Positions 27,621-39,134 of a stretch of 64,000 nucleotides of DNA are shown in pieces. The notes below the pieces were generated by a model that saw nothing but the letters and a program-made list of their open reading frames with translations, ran no database searches and was not told where the DNA came from. Within the stretch, counting starts at the first letter, position 1. Each line of letters opens with the position of its first letter. The position numbers and the translations under genes were made by a program. Origin of the DNA: Nitrosomonas sp. (GTDB lineage: Bacteria > Pseudomonadota > Gammaproteobacteria > Burkholderiales > Nitrosomonadaceae); contig NZ_JAMWZS010000012.1 in assembly GCF_024282095.1 (NCBI RefSeq), positions 1 through 64,000 of the forward strand, written 5' to 3'.

Positions 27621-28199
27621 CTATTGATACACCCGGGTAGCCAATTGCAGTAACTGGGAACTGATATACAGCCCGGATTCACGTGCGGCTTTCAGATTAA
27701 CTTCAAAAACAATTTTTTCATTTCTTAAGTTCATGTTAATCACCACACCCTGGGCTGCCATATTTGGACTATCGGCAAGCGTCAGCATGGGTTTTCCCCG
27801 CAGGCTATCTAAAATAGCCATTACACTACTCGCGTTTGATTTAGAGATAAAAACAACCTGACATTCGTTCAGTGCGCCAAGATCGCTAATACGCCGCACT
27901 CTGATTTTACGATTATTACTGGATTTATTTTGTAACTGATCGATGCTGCTACCGAAATAATCTTCCCCATAGATACACAGATCGATTGTTTGCAGGGTGT
28001 CATCCGGCCAATTTGTAAATGCGATAAAGTTTGCAATAAAAGCCGCTTTAACTTGATATTCGACACTGTCCTCAGCGTAAGCAGCTGATTGAACCAGCGT
28101 GCAATTGAAACTCAGGCATAAGACTAATACGCAATGACAGATTATTCGTTTTACGAATCTATCTGAGCGAATTAGTTTAGCAAGTAGAGTCAATCTCAT
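27621..28199 (-). CDS. YfiR-family periplasmic protein (DUF4154)
   Basis: 192 residues from the ATG at 28199, which has AGGA just upstream. A signal peptide (about 15-42) is followed by the YfiR pattern: EYQVKAAFIANFIAFTNWP, LCIYGED, CQVVFISKS, MLTLADSP and GVVINMNLRNEKIVFEVN. In Pseudomonas YfiR restrains the diguanylate cyclase YfiN from the periplasm. Here it follows a TonB-dependent receptor gene with about eight bases between them; no GGDEF gene is nearby, so its partner must lie elsewhere or be lost. Confidence 0.85.
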   Translation of the reverse strand: MRLTLLAKLIRSDRFVKRIICHCVLVLCLSFNCTLVQSAAYAEDSVEYQVKAAFIANFIAFTNWPDDTLQTIDLCIYGEDYFGSSIDQLQNKSSNNRKIRVRRISDLGALNECQVVFISKSNASSVMAILDSLRGKPMLTLADSPNMAAQGVVINMNLRNEKIVFEVNLKAARESGLYISSQLLQLATRVYQ

Positions 28200-28207
28200 T
28201 ATCCTCG

Positions 28208-30266
28208 TTAGAAACGCCACTGCGCCCCCACATACACTCCTCGAGGAATCAGCGTTGGAACCGAAGAAAGCCCACTGGACTCAAATTCCCGATGGCTTCC
28301 ACTCAACAGATTTTGTCCCACGGCAAATAATTCGACGTTACGCACCGGCTTCCATATCAGTTTTGCATCCATCGCGACATAGCTTGGAATATCATAAAAC
28401 GAGATATTGCTGGTGTAACGCAACCAAAGATTCAATTCCAGTTTTTCAGTGATGTCGTAATGCGAGCGAAAAGATAATTGATGTTGAGGATTCGCTTTAC
28501 TCGCGCTACCAACTATCGGATCAACACTTTTAAATAGCTCGCTCGAGGCAGTATGTATATTCAGATAGCTATAATTGCCTTGTAATCGCCATTTCTCGAG
28601 CGGCTTCCAATCTGCCGCCACTTCAAACCCATAAGTTAGCGCAGAAGCTTTGTTGTTAGGCAGTACCGGCAGCACCAAATGTTGCGGCAATCCAGAACTG
28701 AGCGCCAGCGCGCCAAAACTAAAATCACGCAGGTGACTATAATCATTGACAAACCCGGCAATATCGACAGATGCCCGCGAAGAAAATTGATGGCGATACC
28801 CTAATTCATAGGCCAGCAATTTTTCTGAATCAAAGTTGCTATTACCGTACAACACACCCAGGATGGAAACGGGCAAATCGGACGTTCCCAGTAAACTCGG
28901 CAAATACCCGGTGTTGAGACGAGCGTCAGTTTCAGTACGCGAAGGTGTTCGCACTGCACGTGAAATGGCTATCCAAACTGAATTCTGGCTGCTGGGAAGC
29001 CACGTTAAGCGCGCGTTCGGTTGTATCTCCACGCCGGTAAAATCGTTGTGATCGACGCGAGTGCCCGCCGAGAACAGTACATATTTGGGTATCAGCGCAA
29101 CTTCATCACGAACAAAACCGCTGAAGAAGTGATTGGTTTTTTCCCGTGGGCTAAACTGCACAATTTCCGCATCGGCCACTTTGGTATGATTGACCCGGTA
29201 GTGACCTCCCCAGGTTAAATGATGTTTATCAAACAGTGGAAAGCGGTGCTGAAAATCGATGTCGACACTCTCGGCCTTGAATTCTGTAATAGGCAGCAAG
29301 CGGAAATGATTGCGATCGTAAGCGGCTTGGAACAGCAGCGAGGATTGATCCGAAAGCACGCGATCCCAGCGAAAACGCATATATCCACCGTCTTGACGGC
29401 CTATTTGTATGGGATTGGATATAACGGGTACATCGAGATAATGCTGATTGACTGTATTGCCGATGGCATTCGAGAAACCTTCTCCTTGTAGCGTGAACTG
29501 ATCGATTCCACGGACATGATCCACGCGGAATCCTCCTCGTACCGAATGCCATTGATCGTGCGCATTTTCTCCTGACAGGGAAACCGTGTTGTCACGGGTA
29601 AATCCTTTGGCATAAACACGAAAGGGCGTATCTTCGTTAATCTTTCCACCGTAGCGGGCACTTCCAAAACCGTGCTCAAAACTTGCCTCCGCCGGCTGTC
29701 AGCAACACACCTTGGGTGTCGGCGGCGTTTTTGGTGATGCCATTGACTGCATTGGTTCCCCAGACTGTCGCCGCAGGACCACGAATAATTTCGATACGCT
29801 CAATATCTTCCATCAGCGTATCCTGTTGCACCCACAATGTACCTGCAATCAACGGCGAATAATCGCTACGTCCATCAATCAGCACCTGTACTTTATCCGC
29901 AGAAAATCCATTGAAGCCACGAATACTGACAGCCCATTTATCGGTACCGATACGTTCAACCTGCACGCCGGGTGCCATGCGTAGCGCATCGGGAATGCTG
30001 GTCGCACCGGATCGACGGATATCGTCTTGTGTGATCACAAATACAGCCGAAGCCACTTCGGTCAGTTTCTGCGCATGCTTGGAGACTGAAGACACATTGA
30101 CCACTTTAATGTCCATCAATTCTTGCAGACTGAGATCCAGAAACTGATTATTAGCTGACTTACCACTAGCAAGTACCAAGTTTGCGAAACTGCAAACAAT
30201 TGCGAAGATCAAGAATTTCAGGCTAGTTATTATTTTTAATAATGGACAGCTTACAGTCATGCGCAA
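28208..30266 (-). pseudogene. TonB-dependent outer-membrane receptor, frameshifted
   Basis: The N-terminal piece (30266 to 29676) has a signal peptide, the plug domain (VFVITQDDIRRSGATSIPDA, SIRGFNGFSADKVQVLIDGR, IEIIRGPAATVWG) and ends LLTAGGGKF at a premature TGA. From about 29687 the barrel continues in another frame (SFEHGFGSARYGGKINEDTP) and stays open to 28208, ending in a typical aromatic C terminus (QWRF). One net base shift separates the pieces. The plug also reads NAVNGITKN, where relatives usually have a VINI segment, suggesting a small in-frame deletion. A sequencing error at the shift cannot be excluded. Confidence 0.8.
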
Positions 30267-30631
30267 TTGATTACCAAGGTATTGAAGTGATGTGGATAAT
30301 GGAGGTGATGGGGGTGTACTAGCATGTCAATTTCTGTATCGAAGCGTAAGAATATTTACCACGTGGACGTTATTTCTTCTTTCCAAGGATTGCCATCATA
30401 AATTCTTATGCATTCAACCAATATGGCTAATAACAGGAATTTATAGGTTCTTTTCCATCATTGGCACAGGGCGAACAAAGCTGGTCTCTTCATCGAACTT
30501 GAACAGTCTGCTGCATGGGTGTTTTAGGCGCTGGCGCGCTTTGAAAAACAATAATTAAAAGCAAAGCGATCTGTAAGAAAGTGCCATAATGCGATAACAT
30601 GCTCAGATGAATCGTGAAAGGTACAATCACT
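30267..30631. other. intergenic between divergent genes
   Basis: No convincing gene; the open frame at 30292-30558 has no coding character. It should contain the promoters of the TonB receptor and of the glgC operon. Confidence 0.4.
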
Positions 30632-31957
30632 ATGGATAACAATAAAGAACCTATGTATACCAGTGAATCTCAAGCGGAACATAACGCCAGCACACGCTTT
30701 CACAGCAATATCACGCACAACACACTCGCACTGATACTGGCGGGAGGACGCGGTAGCCGTTTACATCAATTAACGGATTGGCGCGCAAAACCGGCGGTGC
30801 CGTTTGGCGGAAAATTCCGCATCATTGATTTTCCACTTTCCAATTGCGTCAATTCGGGTGTGCGGCGTATCGGCGTTGTGACGCAATACAAAGCACAGAG
30901 CTTGATCCGCCATATTCAGCATGGCTGGAGTTTTCTTGATGGCCGTTTCAAAGAATTTGTCGAACTGCTACCCGCGCAACAACGAACCGCCGATGAAACA
31001 TGGTATCAAGGTACCGCTGATGCGGTATTCCAGAATGTCGACATATTGCAGCGCCACGACGCCGAATATGTATTGATTCTGGGCGGCGATCATATTTACA
31101 AAATGGACTACAGTAAGCTACTGGCCGAACATATCGAGAAAGCAGCCGACATGACGGTAGCGTGCCTGGAAGTTGCGGTAGAGGAAGCCAGCGCTTTTGG
31201 CGTCATGGGCGTCAATGATGCTTGGCAAGTCACCAGTTTTGCCGAAAAGCCGAGCGATCCGATACCGATACCCGGTCAGCCGGGAAAAGCGCTGGTCAGC
31301 ATGGGAATCTATGTGTTTAATGCCAAATTTCTCTATGAGCAACTCATTCGTGACCATCAAGCCAATGATTCATCCCACGATTTTGGCAAGGATCTGATCC
31401 CGTACCTGGTGCCCCGCTATCGTGTATTTGCGCATCGATTCATGAACAGTTGCGTCAATATGGCATCCGGAATACCGTATTGGCGCGATGTGGGAACCGT
31501 GGATGCTTATTGGGAAGCCAATTTAGACCTGATCACCGTGACACCGCAGCTCAACCTGTACGATGAAGACTGGCCGATCTGGACACACCAGGAACAATTA
31601 CCCCCGGCCAAATTCGTTTTCGATGATGCGGATCGTCGTGGTCAGGCGCTGGATTCGTCCGTATCGGGAGGTTGTATTATCAGCGGTGCAACCGTGCGTC
31701 GTTCATTGCTGTTTTCCAATGTAAAAGTCAACAGCTACAGCACGGTGGAAGATTCGGTCATATTGCCCAATGTCGTGATTGGCAGGCATGCGCGTCTACG
31801 ACGTGTGGTGGTGGAAAAACAATGCGTGATCCCTGAGGGATTGGTCGTGGGCTATGATGCAGAGGCGGATCGCAAACGATTCTATGTGACTGAAAAAGGC
31901 ATCACATTGATTACACCTGAAATGTTAGGGCAAAATATACATCATGTTGGACGTTAA
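30632..31957 (+). CDS. glgC: glucose-1-phosphate adenylyltransferase (ADP-glucose pyrophosphorylase)
   Basis: 441 residues from the ATG at 30632, with AAAGG upstream; a GTG at 30614 is rejected because it is part of the ribosome-binding region. The N-terminal nucleotidyltransferase motif [17 protein letters not shown] and [10 protein letters not shown] are intact; the C-terminal left-handed beta-helix part ([18 protein letters not shown]) carries the regulatory domain. It makes ADP-glucose, the committed step in glycogen synthesis. First gene of a plus-strand set with two GH57 enzymes, pgi and glgA. Confidence 0.97.
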   Translation: MDNNKEPMYTSESQAEHNASTRFHSNITHNTLALILAGGRGSRLHQLTDWRAKPAVPFGGKFRIIDFPLSNCVNSGVRRIGVVTQYKAQSLIRHIQHGWSFLDGRFKEFVELLPAQQRTADETWYQGTADAVFQNVDILQRHDAEYVLILGGDHIYKMDYSKLLAEHIEKAADMTVACLEVAVEEASAFGVMGVNDAWQVTSFAEKPSDPIPIPGQPGKALVSMGIYVFNAKFLYEQLIRDHQANDSSHDFGKDLIPYLVPRYRVFAHRFMNSCVNMASGIPYWRDVGTVDAYWEANLDLITVTPQLNLYDEDWPIWTHQEQLPPAKFVFDDADRRGQALDSSVSGGCIISGATVRRSLLFSNVKVNSYSTVEDSVILPNVVIGRHARLRRVVVEKQCVIPEGLVVGYDAEADRKRFYVTEKGITLITPEMLGQNIHHVGR

Positions 31958-31991
31958 CGATAAAAATTTTCGTAAGTAGTATCATTTTGAA

Positions 31992-33695
31992 ATGAAGCAA
32001 TTAAATCTTGTTTTACTGTGGCACATGCATCAACCGGATTACCGTGATTATGTCACGAAGGAATTTGTATTGCCGTGGGTATATCTGCACGCCATCAAAG
32101 ACTATACCGACATGGCTTATCACCTGGAAATGCATCCGCAGACCAAAGCAGTTGTCAATTTTGTACCGATACTGCTCGATCAATTGGAAGATTTCACTGA
32201 GCAATTTTCTAGCGGACAGATACGCAGCCCTTTGCTACGCTTGTTAGCCACGTCCGATCTCGAGCACATTTCCATGCAGGATCGCTCATACGTGTTCGAC
32301 AGCTGCTTTCTCAGCAATCATGAAACGATGCTGCAACCGTACCCGGCCTATAAACGCCTGCATGAGCTTTATCAAATCTTCAACAAACGCAGTGAAAGTG
32401 AATTAGCTTATGTTTCCGGACAATATCTGGCCGATTTGCTGGTGTGGTATCACTTGGCGTGGATGGGTGAGAGTGTGCGCCGGAACAACGAGTTCATCAT
32501 GAGGCTGATGGCGCAAAGCCAGGGATTCGGCTACGAAGATCGGCTGCAACTATTCAATCTGATTGGGGATCTGATCAAACAATTAATTCCGCGCTACCGC
32601 AAACTGGCCGAGTCAGGTCAGATCGAATTATCCACTACGCCCCATTACCATCCGCTCGCACCGCTGCTGATTGATTTTTCTTCCGCCCGGGATAGTCAAC
32701 CCGATATCACCTTACCGGAGCACCACCTTTATCCCGGTGGACGCAGCCGTGTTGCGTTTCATCTCTCGTCAGCAATCACTCACCACACACAGCGTTTTAA
32801 TGAAGAACCCTGCGGCATCTGGCCCGCTGAAGGCGCTCTGTCGACAGCATTATTAAAAATTCTGGCAGAACAGAACTGTCAGTGGAGTGCAAGTGGTGAG
32901 GGTGTTCTGGTCAATAGCTTGCGTGCCTCTCATCCTGATGCGCCATTACCGGATCGCAGTCACTATTTATATCGCCCTTACAAGGTGGCCGGAGAAACCG
33001 AGAAAATCACGTGTTTCTTTCGCGATGACCAGCTATCCGATTTGATCGGCTTTGAATATGCCAAGTGGTTTGGACGTGATGCGGCAGAAAATTTCATACA
33101 ATCGCTGGAACATATCTACCACAACACACCCGCTGAGGAAAGTCCGGTTGTCAGCGTCATTCTGGATGGAGAAAATGCCTGGGAATCGTATCCGTATAAC
33201 GGCTATTACTTTCTTGAAGATCTTTACAGCTTACTCGATAATCATCCGTTTATTCGCACCACGACGTATCGTAACTATATCGCCGATACTAAAAATACGA
33301 ATAATATTTCAACATTACCTACACTGGCAGCCGGTAGTTGGGTATACGGCACTTTCTCCACGTGGATTGGCGATAAGGAAAAAAATTGCGCCTGGGATAT
33401 GCTATGTATAGCCAAGCACAGCTTTGATCTGGTGATGCAAAGCGACCGCTTGACCGATGAGCAAAAAACGGAGGCCAGCCGGCAATTGGCATCGTGCGAG
33501 AGCTCTGACTGGTTCTGGTGGTTTGGCGATTACAATCCGGCGCATTCGGTGGCAAGTTTTGACCAGTTGTTCCGGCAAAACTTGATGAATCTGTATCATT
33601 TGCTTAAATTGCCGATACCGCCGTCAGTACTTGAATCCATCAGCAAAGGTAATGAGCAAACTGAGGCGAGCGGCGCTATGCGGCGATCTTCATAA
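31992..33695 (+). CDS. GH57-family glycoside hydrolase (amylopullulanase-like)
   Basis: 567 residues. The GH57 start LNLVLLWHMHQPDYRD is present, with the nucleophile strand CGIWPAEGALS (Glu280) and the general acid strand VILDGENAWESYPYNG (Asp392). Family members hydrolyse alpha-1,4 and some alpha-1,6 bonds in starch or glycogen. No signal peptide is seen, so it acts in the cytosol on stored glucan. It lies 34 bases after glgC and 87 bases before a second, different GH57 enzyme. Confidence 0.88.
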   Translation: MKQLNLVLLWHMHQPDYRDYVTKEFVLPWVYLHAIKDYTDMAYHLEMHPQTKAVVNFVPILLDQLEDFTEQFSSGQIRSPLLRLLATSDLEHISMQDRSYVFDSCFLSNHETMLQPYPAYKRLHELYQIFNKRSESELAYVSGQYLADLLVWYHLAWMGESVRRNNEFIMRLMAQSQGFGYEDRLQLFNLIGDLIKQLIPRYRKLAESGQIELSTTPHYHPLAPLLIDFSSARDSQPDITLPEHHLYPGGRSRVAFHLSSAITHHTQRFNEEPCGIWPAEGALSTALLKILAEQNCQWSASGEGVLVNSLRASHPDAPLPDRSHYLYRPYKVAGETEKITCFFRDDQLSDLIGFEYAKWFGRDAAENFIQSLEHIYHNTPAEESPVVSVILDGENAWESYPYNGYYFLEDLYSLLDNHPFIRTTTYRNYIADTKNTNNISTLPTLAAGSWVYGTFSTWIGDKEKNCAWDMLCIAKHSFDLVMQSDRLTDEQKTEASRQLASCESSDWFWWFGDYNPAHSVASFDQLFRQNLMNLYHLLKLPIPPSVLESISKGNEQTEASGAMRRSS

Positions 33696-33782
33696 TACCT
33701 GATTGATTTCAAACACCACTCATCCGTGTTTGAAATCGGGTTCTCGGTTACCCACGTTCTTAACAATTACCGGAGTCATTGA

Positions 33783-35795
33783 ATGTCACAACGTGTTTCG
33801 CTACTTTTCGGTGTCCATGCGCATCAGCCTGTCGGCAATTTTCCCGATGTACTGACGGATGCACATTTGCGTTGTTACAAACCGTTTTTGCAAGTATTGC
33901 ACCGCTACCCGGATTTTCGTTTCGCCGTCCATTTCTCCGGCTGGCTGCTCGATTATCTGCTGCAACATTTCCCTGAAGACATGGTATTACTGCGTGAAAT
34001 GGTTGAACGCAATCAAGTGGAATTATTTGGTGCGGGTGATACCGAACCGGTTTTGGCAGTGATTCCCAATCGGGATCGCATCGGGCAGATCGAGACTTTC
34101 TCCAACAAATTGGCAGCAAAGCTAGGACAACGTCCGCAAGGTGCGTGGCTGACAGAACGTGTATGGGAATCAACGGTCGTTCCGGCACTTGCGGATTGCG
34201 GCATCCGTTACGTCATTGTGGATGACTATCATTTTCTCTGTGCCGGCAAGACACCAACCGAATTAAACGGTTATTTCACCACCGAAGAAGATAGCCATAA
34301 ACTCGACTTGTTCCCAATTTCGGAATCGCTACGCTATAAAATCCCGTTCGCCCCTGTTGAAGAAACCATCGCTTACCTGGAATCATTGGCAGACCAGCAC
34401 CCGTCACATACCCATGCGGCAGCAATTTATTTTGATGACATTGAAAAATTCGGCATCTGGCCGGAAACTTACCAATGGGTGTATGAAAAAGGCTGGCTTG
34501 AGCACTTTATCCAAAGCGTGCTGGCTTCACCCAAAATTTGTACCCAGCACTACAGCGAATATCACGCCGGTGAAAAAACACGCGGCGTTGTCTACTTGCC
34601 CACGGTATCCTATATTGAAATGAATGAATGGACACTGCCCACTCAGTCTGCTAGCACCTACGCAGATTTGGTACAACAAGCCAAGACGAGCGGCTGGTAT
34701 GAACACAAGAAAGCATTCCTACGCGGCGGTATCTGGAAAAATTTCTTTTCGCGCTATCCTGAATCGAATTGGATGCATAAGCGCATGCTAGGACTTTCTG
34801 CACGGCTGAATTCACTCCCGAAAAAACAGCGCACCGCCCTGATGCAGCAAAAACTCTACGAATCCCAAGCCAATGATGCCTATTGGCACGGCCTGTTTGG
34901 CGGTTTGTATCTTCCCCATCTGCGGCGTGCAGTCTACAACGCCCTCATTGAACTGGAAGCGTTGCTCGATGTTTGCGCGCCTCGAACAACATACTTCACC
35001 GAAGACACCGACTTGGACGGTGTGGAAGAAGCTTATTTACAAAATGGTATGCTGCAGGCCGTCCTGAAACTGGATAGCTTTGCCAGTATTTGCGAGCTGG
35101 ATGCTTACCGGCTCAACCATAACTTTGGCGATACCTTGCGCTGCCAGGTCGAGCATTATCATCAGAAAATTCAGCCGGGTGAAGATCATACATCCAGTCA
35201 TGCAGTCAGCGGTATTGCTTCAGCGCATGACCGCGTCAGCTATAAACATGAGATCAATGCGGAAGATATCGTTGCCGACGATCATCCGCGCAGTTTGTTT
35301 GTTGATTCTTTGGACAATACCTATATCGTTTACCAATCCACCGCTGCAGCACTTGAAAACAATCATTTTCAATCCGAAAACACCGAGTATCCGATCCATA
35401 AACAATTCATGCTGGACGATAACCGGTTACAAGTAGCATATCGCTTTACCGCTAAAATGCCGCAGTTGTTCAGCACCGAAATTAATCTGGCTATGCCAAG
35501 TTGCGACGGCGTCGGCGGGCGTTACATTTATCAGGGGAAAATTCCTGGCGGCTTTGGTCAATCGCTTGAGTTGACGGATTTGACTGAAATAACACTGGAC
35601 GATGATACGCTGGGCGGCAATATTGTGATCAAAACTTCTTCCCCGGTCACATTAATTGGGCATCCGCACTTTTCAGTATCACAATCTGAAAGTGGGTTTG
35701 AGAAAATCATGCAGGCGCTGACACTCCGGTTGGAATGGCCGATCACCACGCAGGAATTGGTGATCACGCTGAAAATCAATCGGTACGATGCTTAA
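33783..35795 (+). CDS. GH57-family 4-alpha-glucanotransferase / alpha-amylase
   Basis: 670 residues. N-terminal GH57 barrel (SLLFGVHAHQPVGNF; nucleophile Glu125 in WLTERVWES; acid Asp in FDDIEKFGIWPE, 218-219) followed by a helical region and a C-terminal beta domain (about 400-670) of the DUF1925/DUF1926 type. This architecture is that of Thermococcus-type 4-alpha-glucanotransferases, which disproportionate alpha-glucans. No signal peptide. Together with the preceding GH57 gene it probably remodels glycogen chains. Confidence 0.88.
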   Translation: MSQRVSLLFGVHAHQPVGNFPDVLTDAHLRCYKPFLQVLHRYPDFRFAVHFSGWLLDYLLQHFPEDMVLLREMVERNQVELFGAGDTEPVLAVIPNRDRIGQIETFSNKLAAKLGQRPQGAWLTERVWESTVVPALADCGIRYVIVDDYHFLCAGKTPTELNGYFTTEEDSHKLDLFPISESLRYKIPFAPVEETIAYLESLADQHPSHTHAAAIYFDDIEKFGIWPETYQWVYEKGWLEHFIQSVLASPKICTQHYSEYHAGEKTRGVVYLPTVSYIEMNEWTLPTQSASTYADLVQQAKTSGWYEHKKAFLRGGIWKNFFSRYPESNWMHKRMLGLSARLNSLPKKQRTALMQQKLYESQANDAYWHGLFGGLYLPHLRRAVYNALIELEALLDVCAPRTTYFTEDTDLDGVEEAYLQNGMLQAVLKLDSFASICELDAYRLNHNFGDTLRCQVEHYHQKIQPGEDHTSSHAVSGIASAHDRVSYKHEINAEDIVADDHPRSLFVDSLDNTYIVYQSTAAALENNHFQSENTEYPIHKQFMLDDNRLQVAYRFTAKMPQLFSTEINLAMPSCDGVGGRYIYQGKIPGGFGQSLELTDLTEITLDDDTLGGNIVIKTSSPVTLIGHPHFSVSQSESGFEKIMQALTLRLEWPITTQELVITLKINRYDA

Positions 35796-35820
35796 TATTC
35801 GGTAATTACTACAAATTAAT

Positions 35821-37455
35821 ATGTCATCACTCACTGAATCACCGGCTTGGCTTGCCTTGCAGGCACATCAATCTGTCATGGCGCAGCAGCACTTGCGCGA
35901 CTTATTCCAAAAAGATCCGCAGCGCTTTGAGAAATTTTCGCTACCTTTCAATGACATTCTGATCGATTTCTCGAAACAGCCAATCAATCATGAGACGATC
36001 GACCGGCTACTGGCACTGGCGCATCAGCAGGAACTGCACAACTGGATTACGCGCATGTTCTCCGGAGAGAAAATCAATGCCACTGAGCAGCGCGCCGCAC
36101 TGCATATTGCGTTACGCAGCGAACACGCCACTTATGTGGATGGTGTAGATGTCATGCCGGAAGTCAGCCGCGTGTTGAAACAGATGGAACGCTTTTCAGT
36201 TGCGGTGCAAAGCGGTGCGCGCAAAGGGTATACGGGAAAAATTTTCACTGATATCGTCAATATCGGTATCGGCGGCTCCGATCTGGGGCCGGTGATGGTC
36301 ACTGAAGCGCTCAAACCTTACGGTCTACCCGCGCTTACGCCGCACTTCGTTTCCAACATTGATGGCGCGCAATTGTTTGAAACATTGCAACATCTTGACC
36401 CGGCCACGACTTTATTTATCATCGCTTCAAAAACATTCACCACTCAGGAAACACTGACTAATGCGCATTCCGCACGGCGGTGGTTTCTGTCTCACGGTGG
36501 CGGGGAAAAAGATATCGCGCATCATTTTGTCGCTGTTTCCACCAATCGCGCTGCCGTGGAAAAATTCGGCATTGATCCTGACAACATGTTTGAGTTCTGG
36601 GATTGGGTGGGTGGACGCTATTCGTTATGGTCAGCAATCGGTCTACCCATCGCTTTGGCCGTCGGCATGGATAATTTTTATGCCCTGCTCGCAGGCGCAC
36701 GGGACATGGATCAGCATTTCGCCACCGCGCCACTCGAAAAGAACCTGCCGGTCATGCTGGGTCTGATGGGTATCTGGCACATCAATTTTTTCAATACTGC
36801 ATCGCACGCAGTGCTGCCGTACGATCAATCCATGCACCGTTTCCCCGCCTACCTACAACAGCTGGAAATGGAGAGCAACGGCAAACGTATCAGCCGTGAC
36901 GGTGAAGCAGTGGATTATGCCACCGGCGCGGTGGTCTGGGGCGAACCCGGAACCAACGGCCAGCACGCTTTCTACCAGTTATTGCATCAAGGAACGCAAA
37001 CCATCTCAGCGGATTTTCTGGCACCTTGTCAAAGCCATTATCCGGTTGGCGATCATCATCGCATGTTATTGGCCAATTTCTTTGCCCAGACTGAAGCGCT
37101 GATGGCCGGCAAGAATGCGCAGGAAGTACGTGCGGAACTAACATCACAAGGCATGAACGCAGCATCTGTGGAGCAACTGTTGCCGCACAAAATTTTCCCC
37201 GGGAATCGCCCCACCACTTCCATTCTGTTTAAAAAACTGGACCCCAGGACACTGGGTTCACTCATTGCGCTATACGAGCATAAAGTTTTTGTGCAAAGCG
37301 TGATCTGGAATATCAATCCGTTTGATCAATGGGGTGTGGAGCTGGGCAAACAGCTTGCCGGAAAAATCCTGACCGAACTGAAACAGGAGGCTACCGTAAC
37401 GTCTCATGATCCATCCACCAACGGATTGATCAATTATTTCAAGGCCAATCAGTAA
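35821..37455 (+). CDS. pgi: glucose-6-phosphate isomerase
   Basis: 544 residues, normal length. Signatures [13 protein letters not shown], the catalytic-Glu region around [11 protein letters not shown] and the C-terminal [20 protein letters not shown] are intact. It interconverts glucose-6-phosphate and fructose-6-phosphate, feeding glycogen synthesis from gluconeogenesis. It lies 25 bases after the glucanotransferase gene and 10 bases before glgA, so it is part of the glycogen operon. Confidence 0.97.
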   Translation: MSSLTESPAWLALQAHQSVMAQQHLRDLFQKDPQRFEKFSLPFNDILIDFSKQPINHETIDRLLALAHQQELHNWITRMFSGEKINATEQRAALHIALRSEHATYVDGVDVMPEVSRVLKQMERFSVAVQSGARKGYTGKIFTDIVNIGIGGSDLGPVMVTEALKPYGLPALTPHFVSNIDGAQLFETLQHLDPATTLFIIASKTFTTQETLTNAHSARRWFLSHGGGEKDIAHHFVAVSTNRAAVEKFGIDPDNMFEFWDWVGGRYSLWSAIGLPIALAVGMDNFYALLAGARDMDQHFATAPLEKNLPVMLGLMGIWHINFFNTASHAVLPYDQSMHRFPAYLQQLEMESNGKRISRDGEAVDYATGAVVWGEPGTNGQHAFYQLLHQGTQTISADFLAPCQSHYPVGDHHRMLLANFFAQTEALMAGKNAQEVRAELTSQGMNAASVEQLLPHKIFPGNRPTTSILFKKLDPRTLGSLIALYEHKVFVQSVIWNINPFDQWGVELGKQLAGKILTELKQEATVTSHDPSTNGLINYFKANQ

Positions 37456-37465
37456 AAATATACCC

Positions 37466-38941
37466 ATGCCATCATCCCAAGGGCTGCGCATTCTATTTAT
37501 TACCTCTGAAGTATATCCGTTATGCAAAACCGGCGGTCTGGGTGATGTCAGCGCTGCATTGCCTGTTGCGCTACGCACACTGCAAACTGATGTACGGCTC
37601 CTGCTACCGGGCTATCCACAGGTTCTGGCAGGGGTTAAATACAAATCCAAAGTGGCCGAGTTCAACGAATTGCCACAATTTCCGCCCACTACCCTGCTGT
37701 CGGGGAGATTATCGCTCAGCAAGACTGAGAACATACCGGTCTTTGTGATCGACTGTCCGGGGCTATATCGCCGTGAAGGCGGCCCCTACATGGATACGCT
37801 GGGACGCGACTGGCCGGATAATGCACTACGATTTGGTTTGCTATCGAAAATTGGCGCCATTCTGGCCAGTGATGCCAGTCCGATTGCCTGGCGCCCGCAC
37901 ATTGCACATTGCAACGACTGGCAAAGCGGTCTCACCCCCGCCTACCTGCATTTTCATCCAGGAAAAAAAGCCGCGACTGTGATGACGATCCATAACCTTG
38001 CATTCCAGGGCATTTTTCCCCCTGGCAGCGTCATTCAGTTGGGATTGCCTCCGGATAGTTTTGATGTCAATGGCGTTGAGTATTATGGCAATCTGTCTTT
38101 CCTCAAAGCAGGACTTTATTATGCTGACCACATCACCACAGTCAGCCCTAATTATGCAGAGGAAATTCAAATAGAACCGCTGGGTTTTGGTTTGCAAGGT
38201 CTACTGGCCACACGCCGCCGCCATCTCACCGGCATCATTAACGGTATAGCCACCAGCGAATGGGATCCCGCAACCGATCCCCACCTGGTAAAAAACTATA
38301 CGAGTAAAAAACTATCCGATAAAGCAGCCAATAAAAGCGCGCTACAGCAGCAAATGGGATTAACCGTTGACGCCGATACCCCGTTATTCGGTGTGGTCAG
38401 TCGCCTGAATCATCAGAAAGGCACTGATCTGTTGATACAAGTGGCACCGCAACTGGTAAAAATACCCGCTCAACTGATAGTGCTCGGTAGTGATCATGCA
38501 GATCTGGAGCACCAGCTTTCAACGCTGGCCCAAACTTACCCCAATGCAATCGCGGTACGTATCGGTTTTAATGAAGCCCTGTCTCACTTGATCGAAGCGG
38601 GCGCAGATTGCTTCCTGATGCCTTCGCGATTTGAACCGTGCGGTTTAAATCAAATGTACAGTCAGCGCTATGGCACACCACCCGTAGTACACGCCACCGG
38701 TGGCCTGCTCGACACTGTGGTCGATTGTACGCCGACTACACTCGCACAAGGAAACGCCAGCGGTTTCTTATTCCACCCAATGACCGCCGACAACTTGCTC
38801 AATACGATAAAGCGTGCAGCACAAGTCTATCACAATAAGAGAAACTGGCAACGTTTGCAGCGGAATGGCATGGCAAAAGATTTCAGCTGGCATGCAAGCG
38901 CAATAGCCTATCAGAAAATCTACGGGGCGCTGTTAGCCTGA
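37466..38941 (+). CDS. glgA: glycogen synthase
   Basis: 491 residues, a GT5 enzyme. The ADP-glucose-binding KTGGLGDVSAAL starts at Lys21; the second Rossmann half has FGVVSRLNHQKGTDLL, PSRFEPCGLNQMYSQRYGT and HATGGLLDTVVD. It extends alpha-1,4 chains from ADP-glucose. Last gene of the glgC-GH57-GH57-pgi-glgA group. Confidence 0.97.
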   Translation: MPSSQGLRILFITSEVYPLCKTGGLGDVSAALPVALRTLQTDVRLLLPGYPQVLAGVKYKSKVAEFNELPQFPPTTLLSGRLSLSKTENIPVFVIDCPGLYRREGGPYMDTLGRDWPDNALRFGLLSKIGAILASDASPIAWRPHIAHCNDWQSGLTPAYLHFHPGKKAATVMTIHNLAFQGIFPPGSVIQLGLPPDSFDVNGVEYYGNLSFLKAGLYYADHITTVSPNYAEEIQIEPLGFGLQGLLATRRRHLTGIINGIATSEWDPATDPHLVKNYTSKKLSDKAANKSALQQQMGLTVDADTPLFGVVSRLNHQKGTDLLIQVAPQLVKIPAQLIVLGSDHADLEHQLSTLAQTYPNAIAVRIGFNEALSHLIEAGADCFLMPSRFEPCGLNQMYSQRYGTPPVVHATGGLLDTVVDCTPTTLAQGNASGFLFHPMTADNLLNTIKRAAQVYHNKRNWQRLQRNGMAKDFSWHASAIAYQKIYGALLA

Positions 38942-39052
38942 TTGTTTCTCATGCCAAAATTTCAAGTATGCAATCGCCAAATTCTCTTCCTTTTTCAACA
39001 ACCTGTTAAAGAAAGAAAACTGTGGCGTACTCACTTCACAGCATAGCACCGT

Positions 39053-39074
39053 CTCGTGCAACGTGTTGCACGAG
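39053..39074. repeat. perfect palindrome between glgA and the convergent oxidase gene
   Basis: CTCGTGCAAC-GT-GTTGCACGAG, ten paired bases with a two-base centre. There is no T-run on either side. It sits midway between two convergent genes and may act as a shared transcript end or a protein site. Confidence 0.5.
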
Positions 39075-39134
39075 GCATGCCCATAAACTTCCCTACTCTA
39101 TCAGCCTTTGTTATTTCATTTCGGAAACAACGAC

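Noticed and set aside
30292..30558. 88-residue plus-strand open frame between the TonB receptor and glgC
   Set aside because: Amino-acid composition is not protein-like and it lies in a promoter gap.
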